Assembly (NCBI GenBank): GCA_023525975.1
Contig: CM042035.1
Span: 34,811,001 to 34,875,000, forward strand
Source of the DNA: Smallanthus sonchifolius
Lineage: Eukaryota > Streptophyta > Magnoliopsida > Asterales > Asteraceae
Direction: 5' to 3'
DNA: 64,000 nucleotides
Below, piece after piece: positions 21,529-34,279 of the stretch. The position numbers and the translations under genes were made by a program. Below the pieces are notes generated by a model. That model was not told where the DNA came from and did not search any database. It saw nothing but the letters and a program-made list of their open reading frames with translations. Every line of letters starts with the position of its first letter. The first letter of the stretch is position 1.

Positions 21529-22738
21529 CACTGTTCCTTCAAATTTATCTGGATCAAATGTTTCATCATCGCTTGAATCATCATATACCATGTCCTCTCC
21601 TGTAACAGGATTTACCTTGAGGATGGTTTTTGGTTCCAGGTCGTCTTCTGTCACAACCTTAGTAGTACGAGAAGTGTAATTACCATTGAAAGGTGGAAAA
21701 TATCCAACACCTCCTCCAATATCTTTGTCATCAAATGAAGGACATGAACCAACACCACCAACAACTTTCTCACCTGAAGCTTTCTCATTATAATATTCCA
21801 ACAGAAAACTGGAGTTCTTATAACCTTCGATCTTTCTCAATAATTTGGTGACCTCACTCTGTGATTGGGTAAGTTCATTTATCTTTTTCTCATATTCAGA
21901 ATATGAAACATCAAGATGAAAAGCTTGTTCATTTAATTTTATCTGTAAAAATCTTGATATCATCTTTCAATGATTCAATTCTTGCATTTAAAAGCTTTTC
22001 ATTTTCTTTCAAAACTTGATTTGTTGTTTATATTGCCTTCATGTCACAGATCAGATTTGTGTTGTCATCACACAATCTTACAATTCTCAAATCTGAATCA
22101 ATGCATTTAGAACAAGAAACAACCTTATGTTCATGTTTCGAATCAGTCATGGATGCATTTGCTTCATATAACATCTCAGCAATTTTCTTAGTCACTTTCC
22201 CAGCAGCTCCATCATCAAGCAGTTCTTTAGTTGAAAACTTTGGCTCAGCATTCTGAATGATAGATTCTTTAGTTTCAACAACACTCCCAGAAGCACTGAA
22301 GTCACTGTCTAAAGAACTAATATCAGAACCAGCATCAGTATGAACCTCAGCTTTTATCTCTGAAGAAGAAGAGTGAAAACTTTCTCTATCACTTGATTCT
22401 GAAAAACAGCCACTCTCAGAATCACTCTTGTCACTAACTTTAGTCACATCACCTTCTTCATAAGCATAAAATGTACCAATCAATTCTGCAAAAGACATAT
22501 CGGTTAAATCCACATTTTTCTTGATAAGCACTGAGTATTTCTCAATCTTAGGTGGAAGAGCATCCAACAGCTTCTCATTTACCTTAGTATTAGTGTAAAA
22601 AACATCACATTTTACCAACTCTCTCAAAAGATGATAGTATCTGGAAACGATATCATCAACAGTTTCATCCTCCAAATACTTGAAAAACATGAATTGTTTC
22701 TCCAACAAAACTCTTCTACTCATCGAAAAATTGGTCAT
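21529..22738 (-). pseudogene. S3 gag fragment
   Basis: Frames 22738-22028 and 21963-21529 together align with the middle of S1/S2 gag: the KKQF-FKH type helix, YYHLLREL, LPPKIEKYSVLIKK, the acidic serine-rich stretch, the coiled coil and the KVNPVTGEDMVYD segment. The N-terminal domain and the zinc knuckles are missing; the N-terminus was already lost, because A-rich DNA replaces it upstream of 22738. One frameshift near 21970 and a stop near 22028. It ends where the S2 LTR begins. Confidence 0.8.
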
Positions 22739-23097
22739 CTCGAGAATTTGTGTAAACGAACACGGAAAAATTTTCCCTAAAAAAAACTCTTTTTAGGAAA
22801 GAAAAAATTTCAAAATTACAATATTCTCAAAAATGACTAAAAAGAAGTATATAAATGCCTTCTCAAAAAATTGAATAAGAAAAATTTTTCCTCCAAAAAA
22901 CTCTTTTTTCAAAATTACAATATTCTCAAAAAAATTTCCATAAAAAAAACTCTTTATTTATTTTAATGAACACTAGTGAACTTGGCTACCTGAGAGAACT
23001 TAGCAAGTTCGTCTGAATCTGCCTGAGCGAACTTGTTAAGTTCGCCTGAACTTCACCGAGCGAACTTGGTAAGTTCACCTGTAACTGAATCAGCAAG
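22739..23097 (-). other. S3 leader, gag-proximal part
   Basis: 22740-22975 is A- and T-homopolymer rich with a repeated block (CAAAATTACAATATTCTCAA near 22811 and 22910). 22979-23097 is a palindrome cluster with three recognisable dyads, one with arms decayed to AGAACTT. The last five bases, GCAAG, are the G2 target duplication. Confidence 0.75.
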
Positions 23098-23919
23098 TGT
23101 GACACTTCTGATTTTCACTACTTGTACTCATTCTAGACTTATCAATAAAAATCCGCATGACATTTCATTTTACTTGAAATCCTATTCAGACGTTGTTACA
23201 ATACTAGTTCACATGTGAAACATTTTGTTTATGCTTTATTCCAAAGACTTATACTTATCTGTGATTGATTCATGGATCGCACGTAGACTTAATTGATCTT
23301 TATAACACATTAAATACACATGAACCACCCCCATACATCTCAAATATGTTCTTACAACTCATTCAATGTGAATTGATGCTTAAAAGTACTAGTTAGTACT
23401 TTCGTGCGATCGTTCGCCTTTTAAACCGTCGTTAACTACGTACCGTCCACGACCGACAAATCGTTTAACATGACATTAATTTATGTTTTAAATGTTTAAA
23501 ATATTCATTTCTTTAATTAAAACAAAGTTTGTTTGCAAAACTTTCCTTAAATAAATCCTGAAATTCGAAAAACGATCAAAAAGTCCGTTTTCTCGCCCAC
23601 CGATCGCCAACTACTATACGCGAATAACGTAACTTTAACTTAAATGTTTTTAGCTAAACATACTCTTTTTGTTATGACAATCAACTTTAATGTTGAAAAC
23701 ATTTGCCAATTTCGCTTAGAAATGCTTAAAATCGCAATTTTCGAATGCGCGCACTCAACCGGATCAAGCTAGGACCCAACCCACCTACTCTTGGACCTAG
23801 CCCAAGCAAGAAATCATAAAAAACCCAGCCCCATTGAGGAAAATTTCGTAGATTTGAGGGCCCTAAAACCCTAAATTGCTTTCTAAGACATTCCATATTT
23901 ACACCCCTTCAACCATTAG

Positions 23920-23927
23920 TATAAATA
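23920..23927 (+). promoter_or_regulatory. G2 LTR TATA box
   Basis: TATAAATA followed by a C/T-rich leader (CTCCCTCAAACACTCCC). The 3' LTR has the same box at 32004-32011. Preceded by CCCTAAA-type sequence near 23860. Confidence 0.75.
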
Positions 23928-24746
23928 GGAGGCTTAGGATCTTGTTTTCTTTGCTAATTCTCCCTCAAACACTCCCAACCCCTCCTAAGTTGCGAAATCC
24001 CTTCCCAACCTTGAAGATTTCGAAAATCCCTTAGAGGATTCCAAGGGTTTGAAGATCAAACAAGTAACTTTTTATTTTATTCTTTCTTCATCCCCATAAT
24101 CTTTTTCTATTTTCTATCCATGATCACTTGATCATGTGAAACCTTAGCCCTAAAAACCCTCTAATAATCTTAATCAAACTAATAAATCAAGCTAACATCA
24201 CCAACTAACAAACAAAGGATCCCGTTTGCAATGGCGGCTATGCCGTCGCATTCTGTGAATCCTCAAGACAACTATTGCAAAAGTGGCTCTGCCGATGCTT
24301 TAGTATGTTCTTGCTAACTTAAAACATGTTATTTATTCTATATTATCACTTATATGAACTCACACGCTAATTAAATATAGAATCCGCTTGCTCGTGTCGG
24401 CTATGTCGATTGCATTCTATGATTCTCCAAAACGCTTTTGTGAATATCATGGCTAGACCGGTGACACGGGACGTTTTGGCTAACCTAATCTGATTATATT
24501 ATGTATTATAATAACATAATAACATTCGTCTAATTTTTATTTGCACGTTCGGTAATTTTAAAACCCTAAACGGACCACTTAAGTGCAACCATTGATTTTG
24601 GACAGAAACTGTGCTGAATTTAACTGAGTGTAAGTTGACCATAATTAATCTAAACTGAGCAAACTCAATTCCCACGACGTAGTTCGTCGAATTTACCTTC
24701 CAACCATAATTGTATCGTTTTCTAATTCAAAAGTATGACTCCGTAG

Positions 24747-24807
24747 TAGCCAAAACGGGACAGAAATCTTTTTCAGTACCTTCTGTCTTGTTGGACTATT
24801 TTGGCTA
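24747..24807 (+). repeat. inverted repeat in G2 U5
   Basis: TAGCCAAAAC ... TTTTGGCTA with an inner ACAGAA/TTCTGT pair; repeated in the 3' LTR. Two further imperfect hairpins (GGATCC-type ends near 24218-24263; CCAAAACG/CGTTTTGG near 24427-24479) lie upstream. Confidence 0.7.
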
Positions 24808-25133
24808 TGATCCGAGTCTCAAATGGAAAAACTTTCTAAACGAAACTTCTTCGGAACGACTTAAACTAATTCCCTGTAAAATTTCATAATTTTTAGATGT
24901 CGTTTGATATTTTTAACAATCCCATTTCTGTTCAGCTACTTTGCTGTCCAAATCTGAAAATCAACTAAAACTCTATTTTTGCAACTAATTCTTAATCTTA
25001 TGACCCGGACCGCCTATCTAACACTCGTAACCATCGAACCTACCCTAAAACTAGTTTATTTATTTGTTTAGGGTCTGGTCCGTGATTCATCTCGTCTATT
25101 CGTTCAAGTTTCTTATCTCGTCTAGCTTTCAAG

Positions 25134-25596
25134 GTGAGACTTCATAGCCCCACTTTATTCAAATCGGTTTGGGGGAAACATGTATGCGTTGGCACGCATT
25201 AAAACACGTTTTCAAACAATTCTAAAACAAGCGAATCATATATGTATGTGAGTAAATGAACATAACATGATAAACGTTAAACTTGCAAATCCTTAACTTG
25301 AAACTTTCAAGCCAACGGTAGTACAGATATGGGCCAGAGGATGGAAACCGCATATACTTTATGGACAACTTTTGGTTGGACATCTTATTCGTTATTAGTG
25401 CAACTTGCGAGTTGTACCACTTATTCGTTACTCATCATTTTAGGTTGGATTTTCTAATCATGTGTTTGTTTTATTACGTGCTATATGATGATCTTGGAAT
25501 ATGAATTGTCACCTTTGCCAAACTTATACTTTCATTAAACCTGTGATTTCTCACCAACTATTTTTAGTTGACACTTGTTTTTCGTACATGTTTCAG
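25134..25596 (+). other. predicted U5 leader intron, G2
   Basis: TTTCAAG|GTGAGACTTCATAG at 25134 and CATGTTTCAG|GTGA ending 25596, 463 bp. An inverted repeat CAACTA/TAGTTG (25555-25570) precedes the acceptor. Same arrangement as G1 and A. Confidence 0.5.
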
Positions 25597-25841
25597 GTGA
25601 TTAAGCTCGTGATAGGTCAAGTCAATATCACATAGGATTTGCCTAGATATCAATTGAAGAATCTTATTTTAAGTTGCTTGTCTTTTGAACATGTTATTTG
25701 TTTGGTTTAATTCGAAACTTATGTAATTGGGATTTTTTTTTATATTATGAAACTTTAATAGTAAATGTCTTTATTCCATTTTGTTCTTTTGTCAATTAAG
25801 TCGCACCCGTGGTTAAGATGCACGGTTGGGGTGTGACAGAT

Positions 25842-25854
25842 TGGTATCAGAGCC
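25842..25854 (+). promoter_or_regulatory. G2 primer-binding site
   Basis: TGGTATCAGAGCC, three bases after the LTR: full match to initiator Met tRNA. Confidence 0.93.
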
Positions 25855-25962
25855 CTGGTTATAGAGAATTAGGCAACCATTTGACCTAGGCTATAACCTA
25901 AGCTCCCCTTTGAAACTTATATGCTTATGTGATTCTAATCCACTAACTCTCTTATCTTTAGT

Positions 25963-26277
25963 ATGTCGTCGTACTCTGCTGACATCTCTAGCAATTCAAG
26001 CCTTATTTCCGATGATGGGTCCCAAAGCCCAATTAGTTGGAGTAGGCTAATCTCACCACGATCATCTTTCTCTGGAAGCCTGCTACCCTCGAAACATAAT
26101 GTCAAGCCCGAGTTAATCTCCGATGCGACAAGCCGGCCTGCACCGAAGCCTGAAGTAATCAACATATCAAGTGATTCGGAATCCAAAGACCAAGGGAGCC
26201 ATGTTGGAACCACTTATGAGGCCCAACTCTCGTTCAAGAAAAGAATGCTGACTTGTGAAGCTGAATCCAACTCTTAG
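25963..26277 (+). CDS. G2 ORF0 candidate, unknown function
   Basis: A 104-residue frame in the same place as G1 ORF0: between primer site and gag. Serine-rich (more than a fifth), with an acidic SSDSES patch around residue 70 and a basic KKR near the end. I see no clear sequence similarity to G1 ORF0 and no coiled coil. In-frame stops follow, so it may be a truncated remnant. The ATG is preceded by TTATCTTTAG|T, acceptor-like. Bases 26278-26680 are non-coding and end TTTCTTTTTCGTAG|A before the gag ATG. Confidence 0.4.
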   Translation: MSSYSADISSNSSLISDDGSQSPISWSRLISPRSSFSGSLLPSKHNVKPELISDATSRPAPKPEVINISSDSESKDQGSHVGTTYEAQLSFKKRMLTCEAESNS

Positions 26278-26682
26278 GCAAGGCCCAATCCATAATGTTC
26301 TCATCAAAATCAAAGGCTTGGATAGTGATACTAGAGACACGTGTAATCTGGAAGGGTGAGCGTCTGTACACTGGGGGTCTTGTTAAAGGAAAGTGAGGCA
26401 CGTTCGTTACGAGTCGCACTTACCTGGGGACCCTTGGAGTGAGTGCTCACTTATAGGCTAAAACACGTCTCACTAGTATCATTCATCCGAATCTTGAATT
26501 TTGACTAGTCAGTTTTGTCTTTATATTTCATTTGTAATTCAACATATATGTTTTAAATATATGTTTTATTTATCTTGTAAGACATTAATATTAATGAATG
26601 AGTGATTTTATTTATAAATATTGTCACTTTTAATTCTTGAATGTCTATCCTAACTACCGACTTATGATTTCTTTTTCGTAGA

Positions 26683-29600
26683 ATGCCTCCTCGTCGTGAT
26701 CCTGATAACACCGTGGCTAACACCAGTGAAGCCTCCGCCGAAACCACCGCCATAGCCACCCTGCTCACTCAACAACTTGCTGCGGTCTTACCCACTATTT
26801 TCACTCAAATCAACAACTCCACCGGAGGATCTAGTGGGAGTGTTTGTACTTTCAAGCACTTCAACTCTTGTAACCCACACAAGTACCTTGGATGTGAAGG
26901 TGCGACAGGGCTATTGCAATGGTTTGAAGGCATGGAGAACACATTTGAGATGAGTGACTGCCCCGATGAACTTAAGGTAAAATATGCTTCAAGTGCCTTC
27001 CAAAGGAAGGCACTGACTTGGTGGAATGCTGAAAAGAAAATTCAGGGTAGGGAAGGAGCCCTTGCTATGACTTGGGATAAGCTCAAGGAAATTATGATCG
27101 AGGAGTTCTGTCCTAGCAATGAGATGAAGAAGTTGGAGATTGAGCTGTGGGACCTTACCCAGGATAGTGGGGAGAGTGAGGCGTACACCACACGCTTTCA
27201 TGAACTCTGCATCCTAGTCCCTCATCTGGTTACACCCTTGACCCGAATGATTGATCGTTATATTGGAGGCCTTCCGCCTCAAATTCGGGGTACTGTCATG
27301 GGTAGTAGCCCATCAACACTTGAAGCTGCTATTCGTTTATCTACGTCCTTAACGGACGATCTAGTTAAGTCTGGAGTTCTATTCAGGAAAGGTGGCAAGA
27401 GATTTAAGGAGGAAGTGGCGAAAAAGCCTGAGTATCGCCACAAGAAGCAAAAGACCTCTAAAAGCTTTGCCATGGTTACCCCAGCTGTTCATGTTGCCCA
27501 AGTAGCACCTAGACCTGCACCTGGCAGGAAGCCATATAGTGGACCTCACCCGCTGTGTGCAAGGTGTTAATACCATCACCCTACTACTGTTCAATGTCGT
27601 TCGTGCACTAAATGTGGAAGGCTTGGTCATTTTGCTAACGCTTGTCGCGTAGCTGAAAACGCTGCTACTACCCAAACTGCCACTCCTGCCATCATCAATG
27701 GTAGGGCCTGTTATGAATGTGGTGCTCCTGATCACTACAAAAACCAATGCCCGAAGCTCAACAACAATAACTGAGGTACACGTGCTCGCACTGTTGCCAT
27801 AGGAGCAACCGAGGCCAGAAATGACAATGCCGTGGTTACTGGTACGTTTCTCATCAATAATCGTTATGCCTCTATCTTATTTGATACCGGAGCGGATAAA
27901 AGCTTTGTCTCCTTAGAATTTGAACCTTTACTTAAAACTTGTCGTACCGCTCTTAAACCTTCTTATACTATAGAAATAGCTGATGGCAAACTAACTGTTG
28001 TGCATTCCGTTGTCCGAGGTTGTGCTCTAACTCTCAACGATCACACATTCTCTATCGACCCGATTCCCATCACACTTGGGAGTTTTGATATCATCGTGGG
28101 AATGGATTGGCTATCCCACAATCATGCGGAAATCAACTGTTCGGAGAAACTCATTCGTATCCCTCTACCATCCGGTGAGACCTTGAAAATCTTTAGAGAG
28201 AAACCTTGCAAAGGTTTGAAATTCATCTCCTGCATGAAGGCACGTAGATATTTAAGGAAGCGATACTATGCTTTCTTGGCACATGTGGTCGAGAAATCTG
28301 AAGAAAAGAAATTACAAGATATACCGATCATCCGAGATTTTCCGGAAGTATTCCCTGATGACTTGCATGGACTCCCTCCAACTCGACAAGTTGAATTTTG
28401 GATTGATCTTTTACCGGGAGCTAACCCCATTGCCAAATCTCCGTACCGCCTAGCCCCTTCTGAGATGCAAGAACTATCTAGCCAACTGCAAGAGCTGCTG
28501 GACAAGGGATTCATTAAACCGAGCTTCTCACTTTAGGTAGCTCCGGTTCTCTTTGTCAAGAAGAAGGATGGGTCTTTCCGCATGTGCATCGACTACCGTG
28601 AACTAAACAAGCTTACCATCAAGAATCGTTACCCGCTACCTAGGATCGATGACCTTTTCGATCAACTGCAAGGAGCAACTTGTTTCTCGAAGATTGACCT
28701 CCGATCCGAGTCCATGAAGAGGACATTCCCAAAACTGCTTTTAGAACTCGTTATGGACACTACGAGTTCATGGTTATGCCTTTTGGGTTAACCAATGCGC
28801 CCGCGGTGTTCATGGACCTCATGAACCGTGTCTGCAAACCCTACCTAGATCAATTTGTCATTGTCTTCATCGATGACATCTTGATCTACTCCCGAACCAA
28901 AGAGGATCATACAACCCACCTTAAGCTGATTTTGGAACTCTTGAAGAAGGAACAACTTTATGCTAAATTCTCCAAGTGTGAATTCTGGCTTAGAGAAATT
29001 CATTTCTTGGGTCACGTGATCAACAACCAGGGTATACACGTCGATCCAGCCAAAGTCACCGCTATCAAGAATTGGAGTACACCATCCACACCCTCTGAGA
29101 TCCGTTCGTTTCTGGGTTTGGCGGGTTATTATCGAAGATTCATCCCGAACTTTTCAAAGATTGCCCTGCCTCTCACTACATTAACTCAAAAAAATAAGCC
29201 TTTCGTCTGGGAACAAAAGCAAGAAGATGCGTTCCAAACTCTTAAGCAGAAATTGTGCAACTCCCCTATTCTAAGTCTTCCCGATGGCAATGATGATTTC
29301 GTTGTATACTGTGATGCCTCAAACCAAGGTCTTGGTTGCGTGTTGATGCAACGAGACAAGGTCATAGCCTATGCATCCAGACAACTCAAGGTTCATGAAA
29401 AGAACTACACCACTCATGACCTTGAGTTGGGTGCGGTGGTCTTTGCTTTGAAAATCTGGAGACATTATCTCTACGGCACTAAATGTGTGGTTTTTACTGA
29501 TCACAAGAACCTTCAACATATTCTGAACCAGAAAGAACTCAACATGAGGCAGCGACGTTGGGTTGAATTACTTAGTGACTACGATTGCGAAATTCGTTAC

Positions 29601-31148
29601 CACCCGGGGAAAGCTAATGTGGTGGCTGACGCCCTTAGCCGTAAGGACCGAATCAAACCCACCCGTGTGCGAGCCATGGGAATGTTGGTCCAAACCAGTC
29701 TCAAATATAAGATCCTCCTAGCTCAAAAACAAGTTGTTGCAAATGATGAGTTGAAGAAGGATTTGGATTGTGGTGTCGAAAAGCACTTGGAACCCAAACC
29801 CGATGATCTCCTTTACTTCATGGGTCGAATTTGGATCCCCGACTCAAGTGAGCTCCAAACCCTTATCCTTGATGAAGCACATAAATCCCGTTATTCTGTT
29901 CATCCCGGTGCTAATAAGATGTATCACGACTTGAAAGAGTTTTATTGGTGGCCAGGAATGAAGAAAGACATCGCCCTCTATGTAGGGAAGTGTCTTACTT
30001 GCTCTAAAGTTAAAGCTGAGCACCAGAAACCATTTGGTCTTCTCCAACAACCCGAAATCCCACAATAGAAATGGGAGCAAATTTTCATGGACTTCATCAC
30101 TAAGCTTCCGCGAACCTTTAGTGGTTATGACTCCATCTGGGTCATTGTTGACCGCTTAACCAAATCCGCTCATTTTCTCCCAATTCGTGAGGACTACAAA
30201 ATGGAGAAGCTTTCCAGACTCTATATCAATGAGGTCATGACACGTCACGGTGTCCCTCTATCCATTATCTCCGACCGTGATAGCCGTTTTACCTCCCGAT
30301 TCTGGCAATCTTTACAGAAAGCTTTGGGAACTCGTTTGAACCTTAGCACGGCTTACCATCCCCAGACTGATGGTCAAAGTGAAAGGACCATACAGACCTT
30401 GGAAGACATGCTCCGTTCTTGTGTGATTGACTTTGGAGGAAGTTGGGATCAACACTTACCACTCGTCGAATTCTCTTACAACAATAGTTACCATACGAGC
30501 ATCAAGTGCGCCCCTTTCGAGGCTCTATATGGTAGGAAGTGTCGATCTCCGGTGTGTTGGACCGAGATCGGAGACGCTCAAATCACCGGTCCCGAACTCA
30601 TTCAAGAAACCACCGACAAGATACTTCAAATTCAAGAAAGACTCAAGGCCTCTCGCGATCGTCAAAAGAGTTATGCTGACAACCGTAGGAAGCCCCTTGA
30701 ATTTCAAGTCGGTGATAGAGTCTTACTCAAGGTTTCCCCCTGGAAAGGTGTTGTCCGATTTGGGAAGAAGGGAAAGCTAGCCCCTAGGTTCGTTGGGCCA
30801 TTCGAAATTCTTGAAAGGATTGGCCCAGTAGCCTATAGACTCAAGCTACTAACCGAACTTTGTAACGTTCATGACGTTTTTCATGTATCAAACCTTAAAA
30901 GGTGCCTTGCTGATGACACACTTCAAGTTCCTCTGGATGATGTTCGTATCGACAACTCTATGCATTTCGTCGAAAAGCCCGTTGAAATCATGGACCGTGA
31001 AGTCAAGCAACTCAAGCGTAGCCGCATCCCTATCGTGAAAGTTCGTTCGGAAGCCAAGCATGGTCCTGAGTTCACCTGGGAACGTGAAGACCAAATGAAA
31101 CATAAGTACCCTCATCTCTTTCTAGACCCTACAGCCTCTACTAGTTGA
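26683..31148 (+). pseudogene. G2 gag-pol (chromovirus), disabled
   Basis: Same domain series as G1: gag (26683-27570), two CCHC knuckles (about 27598-27640 and 27715-27756), protease FDTGAD (about 27880), RT with FIDD (about 28870), RNase H (about 29305), integrase (about 29875-30480; D, D, E all visible), chromodomain (about 30985-31130). No intron is needed: gag starts at its own ATG. Lesions: TAA 27568-27570, TGA 27772-27774, TAG 28534-28536 (a Trp codon in G1), a loss of about 20 bases near 28708 that removes an RT motif and shifts frame, and TAG 30066-30068 (again Trp). Downstream frames remain open, so decay is limited. About 70% similar to G1 protein by eye. Confidence 0.93.
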
Positions 31149-31183
31149 ATTTCGGGGACGAAATTCTTTTAACAAGGGGAGAT
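31147..31183 (+). promoter_or_regulatory. G2 polypurine tract with upstream hairpin
   Basis: GAATTTCG-GGGA-CGAAATTC (31147-31166) followed by AACAAGGGGAGAT and the LTR at 31184. Stem bases differ from both G1 copies yet pairing is kept. Confidence 0.85.
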
Positions 31184-33947
31184 TGTGACACTTCTGATTT
31201 TCACTACTTGTACTCATTCTAGACTTATCAATGAAAATCCGCATGACATTTCATTTTACTTGAAATCCTATTCAGACGTTGTTACAATACTAGTTCACAT
31301 GTGAAACATTTCGTTTATGCTTGATTTCAAAGACTTATACTTATCTGTGATTGATTCATGGATCGCACGTAGACTTAATTGATCTTTATGACACATTAAA
31401 TACACATGAACCACCCCCATACATCTCAAACATGTTCTTACAACCCATTCAATGTGAATTGATGCTTAAAAGTACTAGTTAGTACTTTCGTGCGATCGTT
31501 GCCTTTTAAACCGTCGTTAACTACGTACCGTCCACGACCGACAAATCGTTTAACATGACATTAATTTATGTTTTAAATGTTTAAAATATTCATTTCTTTA
31601 ATTAAAACAAAGTTTGTTTGCAAAACTTTCCTTAAATAAATCCTGAAATTCGAAAAACGATCAAAAAGTCCGTTTTCTCGCCCACCGATCGCCAACTACT
31701 ATACGCGAACAACATAACTTTAACTTAAATGTTTTTATCTAAACATACTCTTTTTGTTATGACAATCAACTTTAATGTTGAAAACATTTGCCAATTTCGC
31801 TTAGAAATGCTTAAAATCGCAATTTTCGAATGCGCGCACTCAACCGGATCAAGCTAGGACCCAACCCACCTACTCTTGGACCAAGCCCAAGCAAGAAATC
31901 ACAAAAAACCCAGCCCCATTGAGGAAAATTTCGCAGATTTGAGGCCCTAAAACCCTAAATAGTTTTCCAAGACATTCCATATTTACACCCCTTCAACCAT
32001 TAGTATAAATAGGAGGCTTAGGATCTTGTTTTCTTTGCTAATTCTCCCTCAAACACTCCCAACCCCTCCTAAGTTGTGAAATCCCTTCCCAACCTTGAAG
32101 ATTTCGAAAATCCCTTGGAGGATTCCAAGGGTTTGAATATCAAACAAGTAAGTAACCCTCCGAAGTTGAATACCGTCTTTTTATTTTATTCTTTCTTAAT
32201 CCCCTCAATCTTTTTCTATTTTCTATCCATGATCACTTGATCATGTGAAACCACAGCCCTAAAAACCCACTAATAATCTTAATCAAACTAATAAATCAAG
32301 CTAACATCACCAACTAACAAACAAAGGATCCCGTTTGCAATGGCGGCTATGTCGTCGCATTCTGCGAATCCTTAAGACAACTATTGCAAAAGTGGCTCTG
32401 CCGATGCTTTAGTATGTTCTTGCTAACTTAAAACATGTTATTTATTCTATATTATCACTTATATGAACTCACACGCTAATTAAATATAAAATCCGCTTGC
32501 TTGTGTCGGCTATGCCGATTGCATTCTGTGATTCTCCAAAACGCTTCTGTGAATATCATGGCTAGACCGGTGACACGGGACGTTTTGGCTAACCTAATCT
32601 GATTATATTATGTATTATAATAACATAATAACATTCGTCTAATTTTTATTTGCGCGTTCGGTAATCTTAAAACCCTAAACGGACCACTTAAGTGCAACCA
32701 TTGATTTTGGACAGAAACTGTGCTGAATTTAACTGAGTGTAAGTTGGCCATAATTAATCTAAACTGAGAAAACTCAATTCCCACGACGTAGTTCGTCGAA
32801 TTTCCCTTCCAACCATAATTGGATCGTTTTCTAATTCAAAAGTATGACTCCGTAGTAGCCAAAACGGGACAGAAATCTTTTCCAGTACCTTCTGTCTTGT
32901 TGGACTATTTTGGCTATGATCCGAGTCTCAAATGGAAAAACTTTCTAATCGAAACTTCTTCGGAACGACTTAAACTAATTCCCTGTAAAATTTCATAATT
33001 TTTAGACGTCGTTTGTTATTTTTAACAATCCCGTTTCTGTTCAGCTACTTTGCTGTCCAAATCTGAAAATCAACTAAAACTCTATTTTTGCAACTAATTC
33101 TTAATCTTATGACCCGAACCGCCTATCTAACACTCGTAACCATCGAACCTACTCTAAAACTAGTTTATTTATTTGTTTAGGGTCTGGTCCGTGATTCATC
33201 TCGTCTATTCGTTCAAGTTTCTTATCTCGTCTAGCTTTCAAGGTGAGACTTCATAGCCCCACTTTATTCAAATCGGTTTGGGGGAAACATGTACGCGTTG
33301 GCACGCATTAAAACACGTTTTCAAACAATTCTAAAACAAGCGAATCATATATGTATGTGAGTAAATGAACACAACATGATAAACGTTAAACTTGCAAATC
33401 CTTAACTTGAAACTTTCAAGCCAACGGTAGTACAGATATGGGCCATAGGATGGAAACCGCATATACTTTATGGACAACTTTTGGTTGGACATCTTATTCG
33501 TTATTAGTGCAACTTGCGAGTTGTACCACTTATTCGTTACTCATCATTTTAGGTTGGATTTGCTAATCATGTGTTTGTTTTATTACGTGCTATATGATGA
33601 TCTTGGAATATGAATTGTCACCTTTGCCAAACTTATACTTTTATTAAACCTGTGATTTCTCACCAACTATTTTTAGTTGACACTTGTTTTTCGTACATGT
33701 TTCAGGTGATTAAGCTCGTGATAGGTCAAGTCAATATCATATAGGATTTGCCTAGATATCAATTGAAGTATCTTATTTTAAGTTGCTTGTCTTTTAAACA
33801 TGTTATCTGTTTGGTTTAATTCGAAACTTATGTAATTGGGATTTTTTTTAATATTATGAAACTTTAATTGTAAATGTCTTTATTCCATTGTGTTCTTTTG
33901 TCAATTAAGTCGCACCCGTGGTTAAGATGCACGGTTAGGGTGTGACA
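31184..33947 (+). repeat. G2 3' LTR
   Basis: 2,764 bp, collinear with the 5' LTR. Relative to it, a 25-bp insertion at about 32148 creates GTAAGT, an improved splice donor. Ends TGTGACA; the target duplication follows. Confidence 0.96.
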
Positions 33948-34265
33948 GCAAGTTCGCCTGAAATGCTGAAACTTCAGGATGAACACAAATACGAACCAAA
34001 TCTGCTGAAAATCATGATTTCTTATCAATATGATGGAATATGACAAATCTGAACCGTAGGAATGTGTAGAAACTGATTAGGAACAATCCTATCGGATCAA
34101 TTTCTCCAAACAAATCCAAAATAAATCCAAATTGTTCAAAAATCTTCCATGTTTGTCAAGAAACGAAAATGATGAAAAATCCTTCAAATTCTCTTCAAAT
34201 TCAGTGATATTTGATGTTGATTGTACACGAAAACACCACGAATCTGCTGCTAATCGAGAGGAAAG
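33948..34265 (-). other. S3 leader, LTR-proximal part
   Basis: Non-coding leader between the G2 insertion and the primer site, beginning with a GCAAGTTCGCC half site. Nothing else recognised. Confidence 0.7.
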
Positions 34266-34277
34266 GCTCTGATACCA
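34266..34277 (-). promoter_or_regulatory. S3 primer-binding site
   Basis: TGGTATCAGAGC on the minus strand, two bases from the LTR end. Confidence 0.92.
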
Positions 34278-34279
34278 CT

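Larger units (their letters stand above)
23098..25838 (+). repeat. G2 5' LTR
   Basis: 2,741 bp, TGTGACACTT ... GGGGTGTGACA. Contains TATAAATA (23920-23927), a pyrimidine-rich leader, GTAACT where the 3' LTR has the better donor GTAAGT, several imperfect hairpins (24218-24810) and the U5 splice-like block (25134-25596). Confidence 0.96.
23098..33947 (+). mobile_element. G2: complete Ty3/gypsy chromovirus (Tekay-type)
   Basis: 10,850 bp with two long LTRs, primer site, polypurine tract and a 5-bp target duplication GCAAG (23093-23097 and 33948-33952). The LTRs differ by scattered substitutions and a 25-bp insertion in the 3' copy near 32148, so it is older than G1. The coding region is broken at several points. 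It inserted in the leader of S3, inside a palindrome cluster. Confidence 0.96.

Noticed and set aside
26277..26683. Second ORF0 exon in G2
   Set aside because: Several stops in all frames and no conserved motif.
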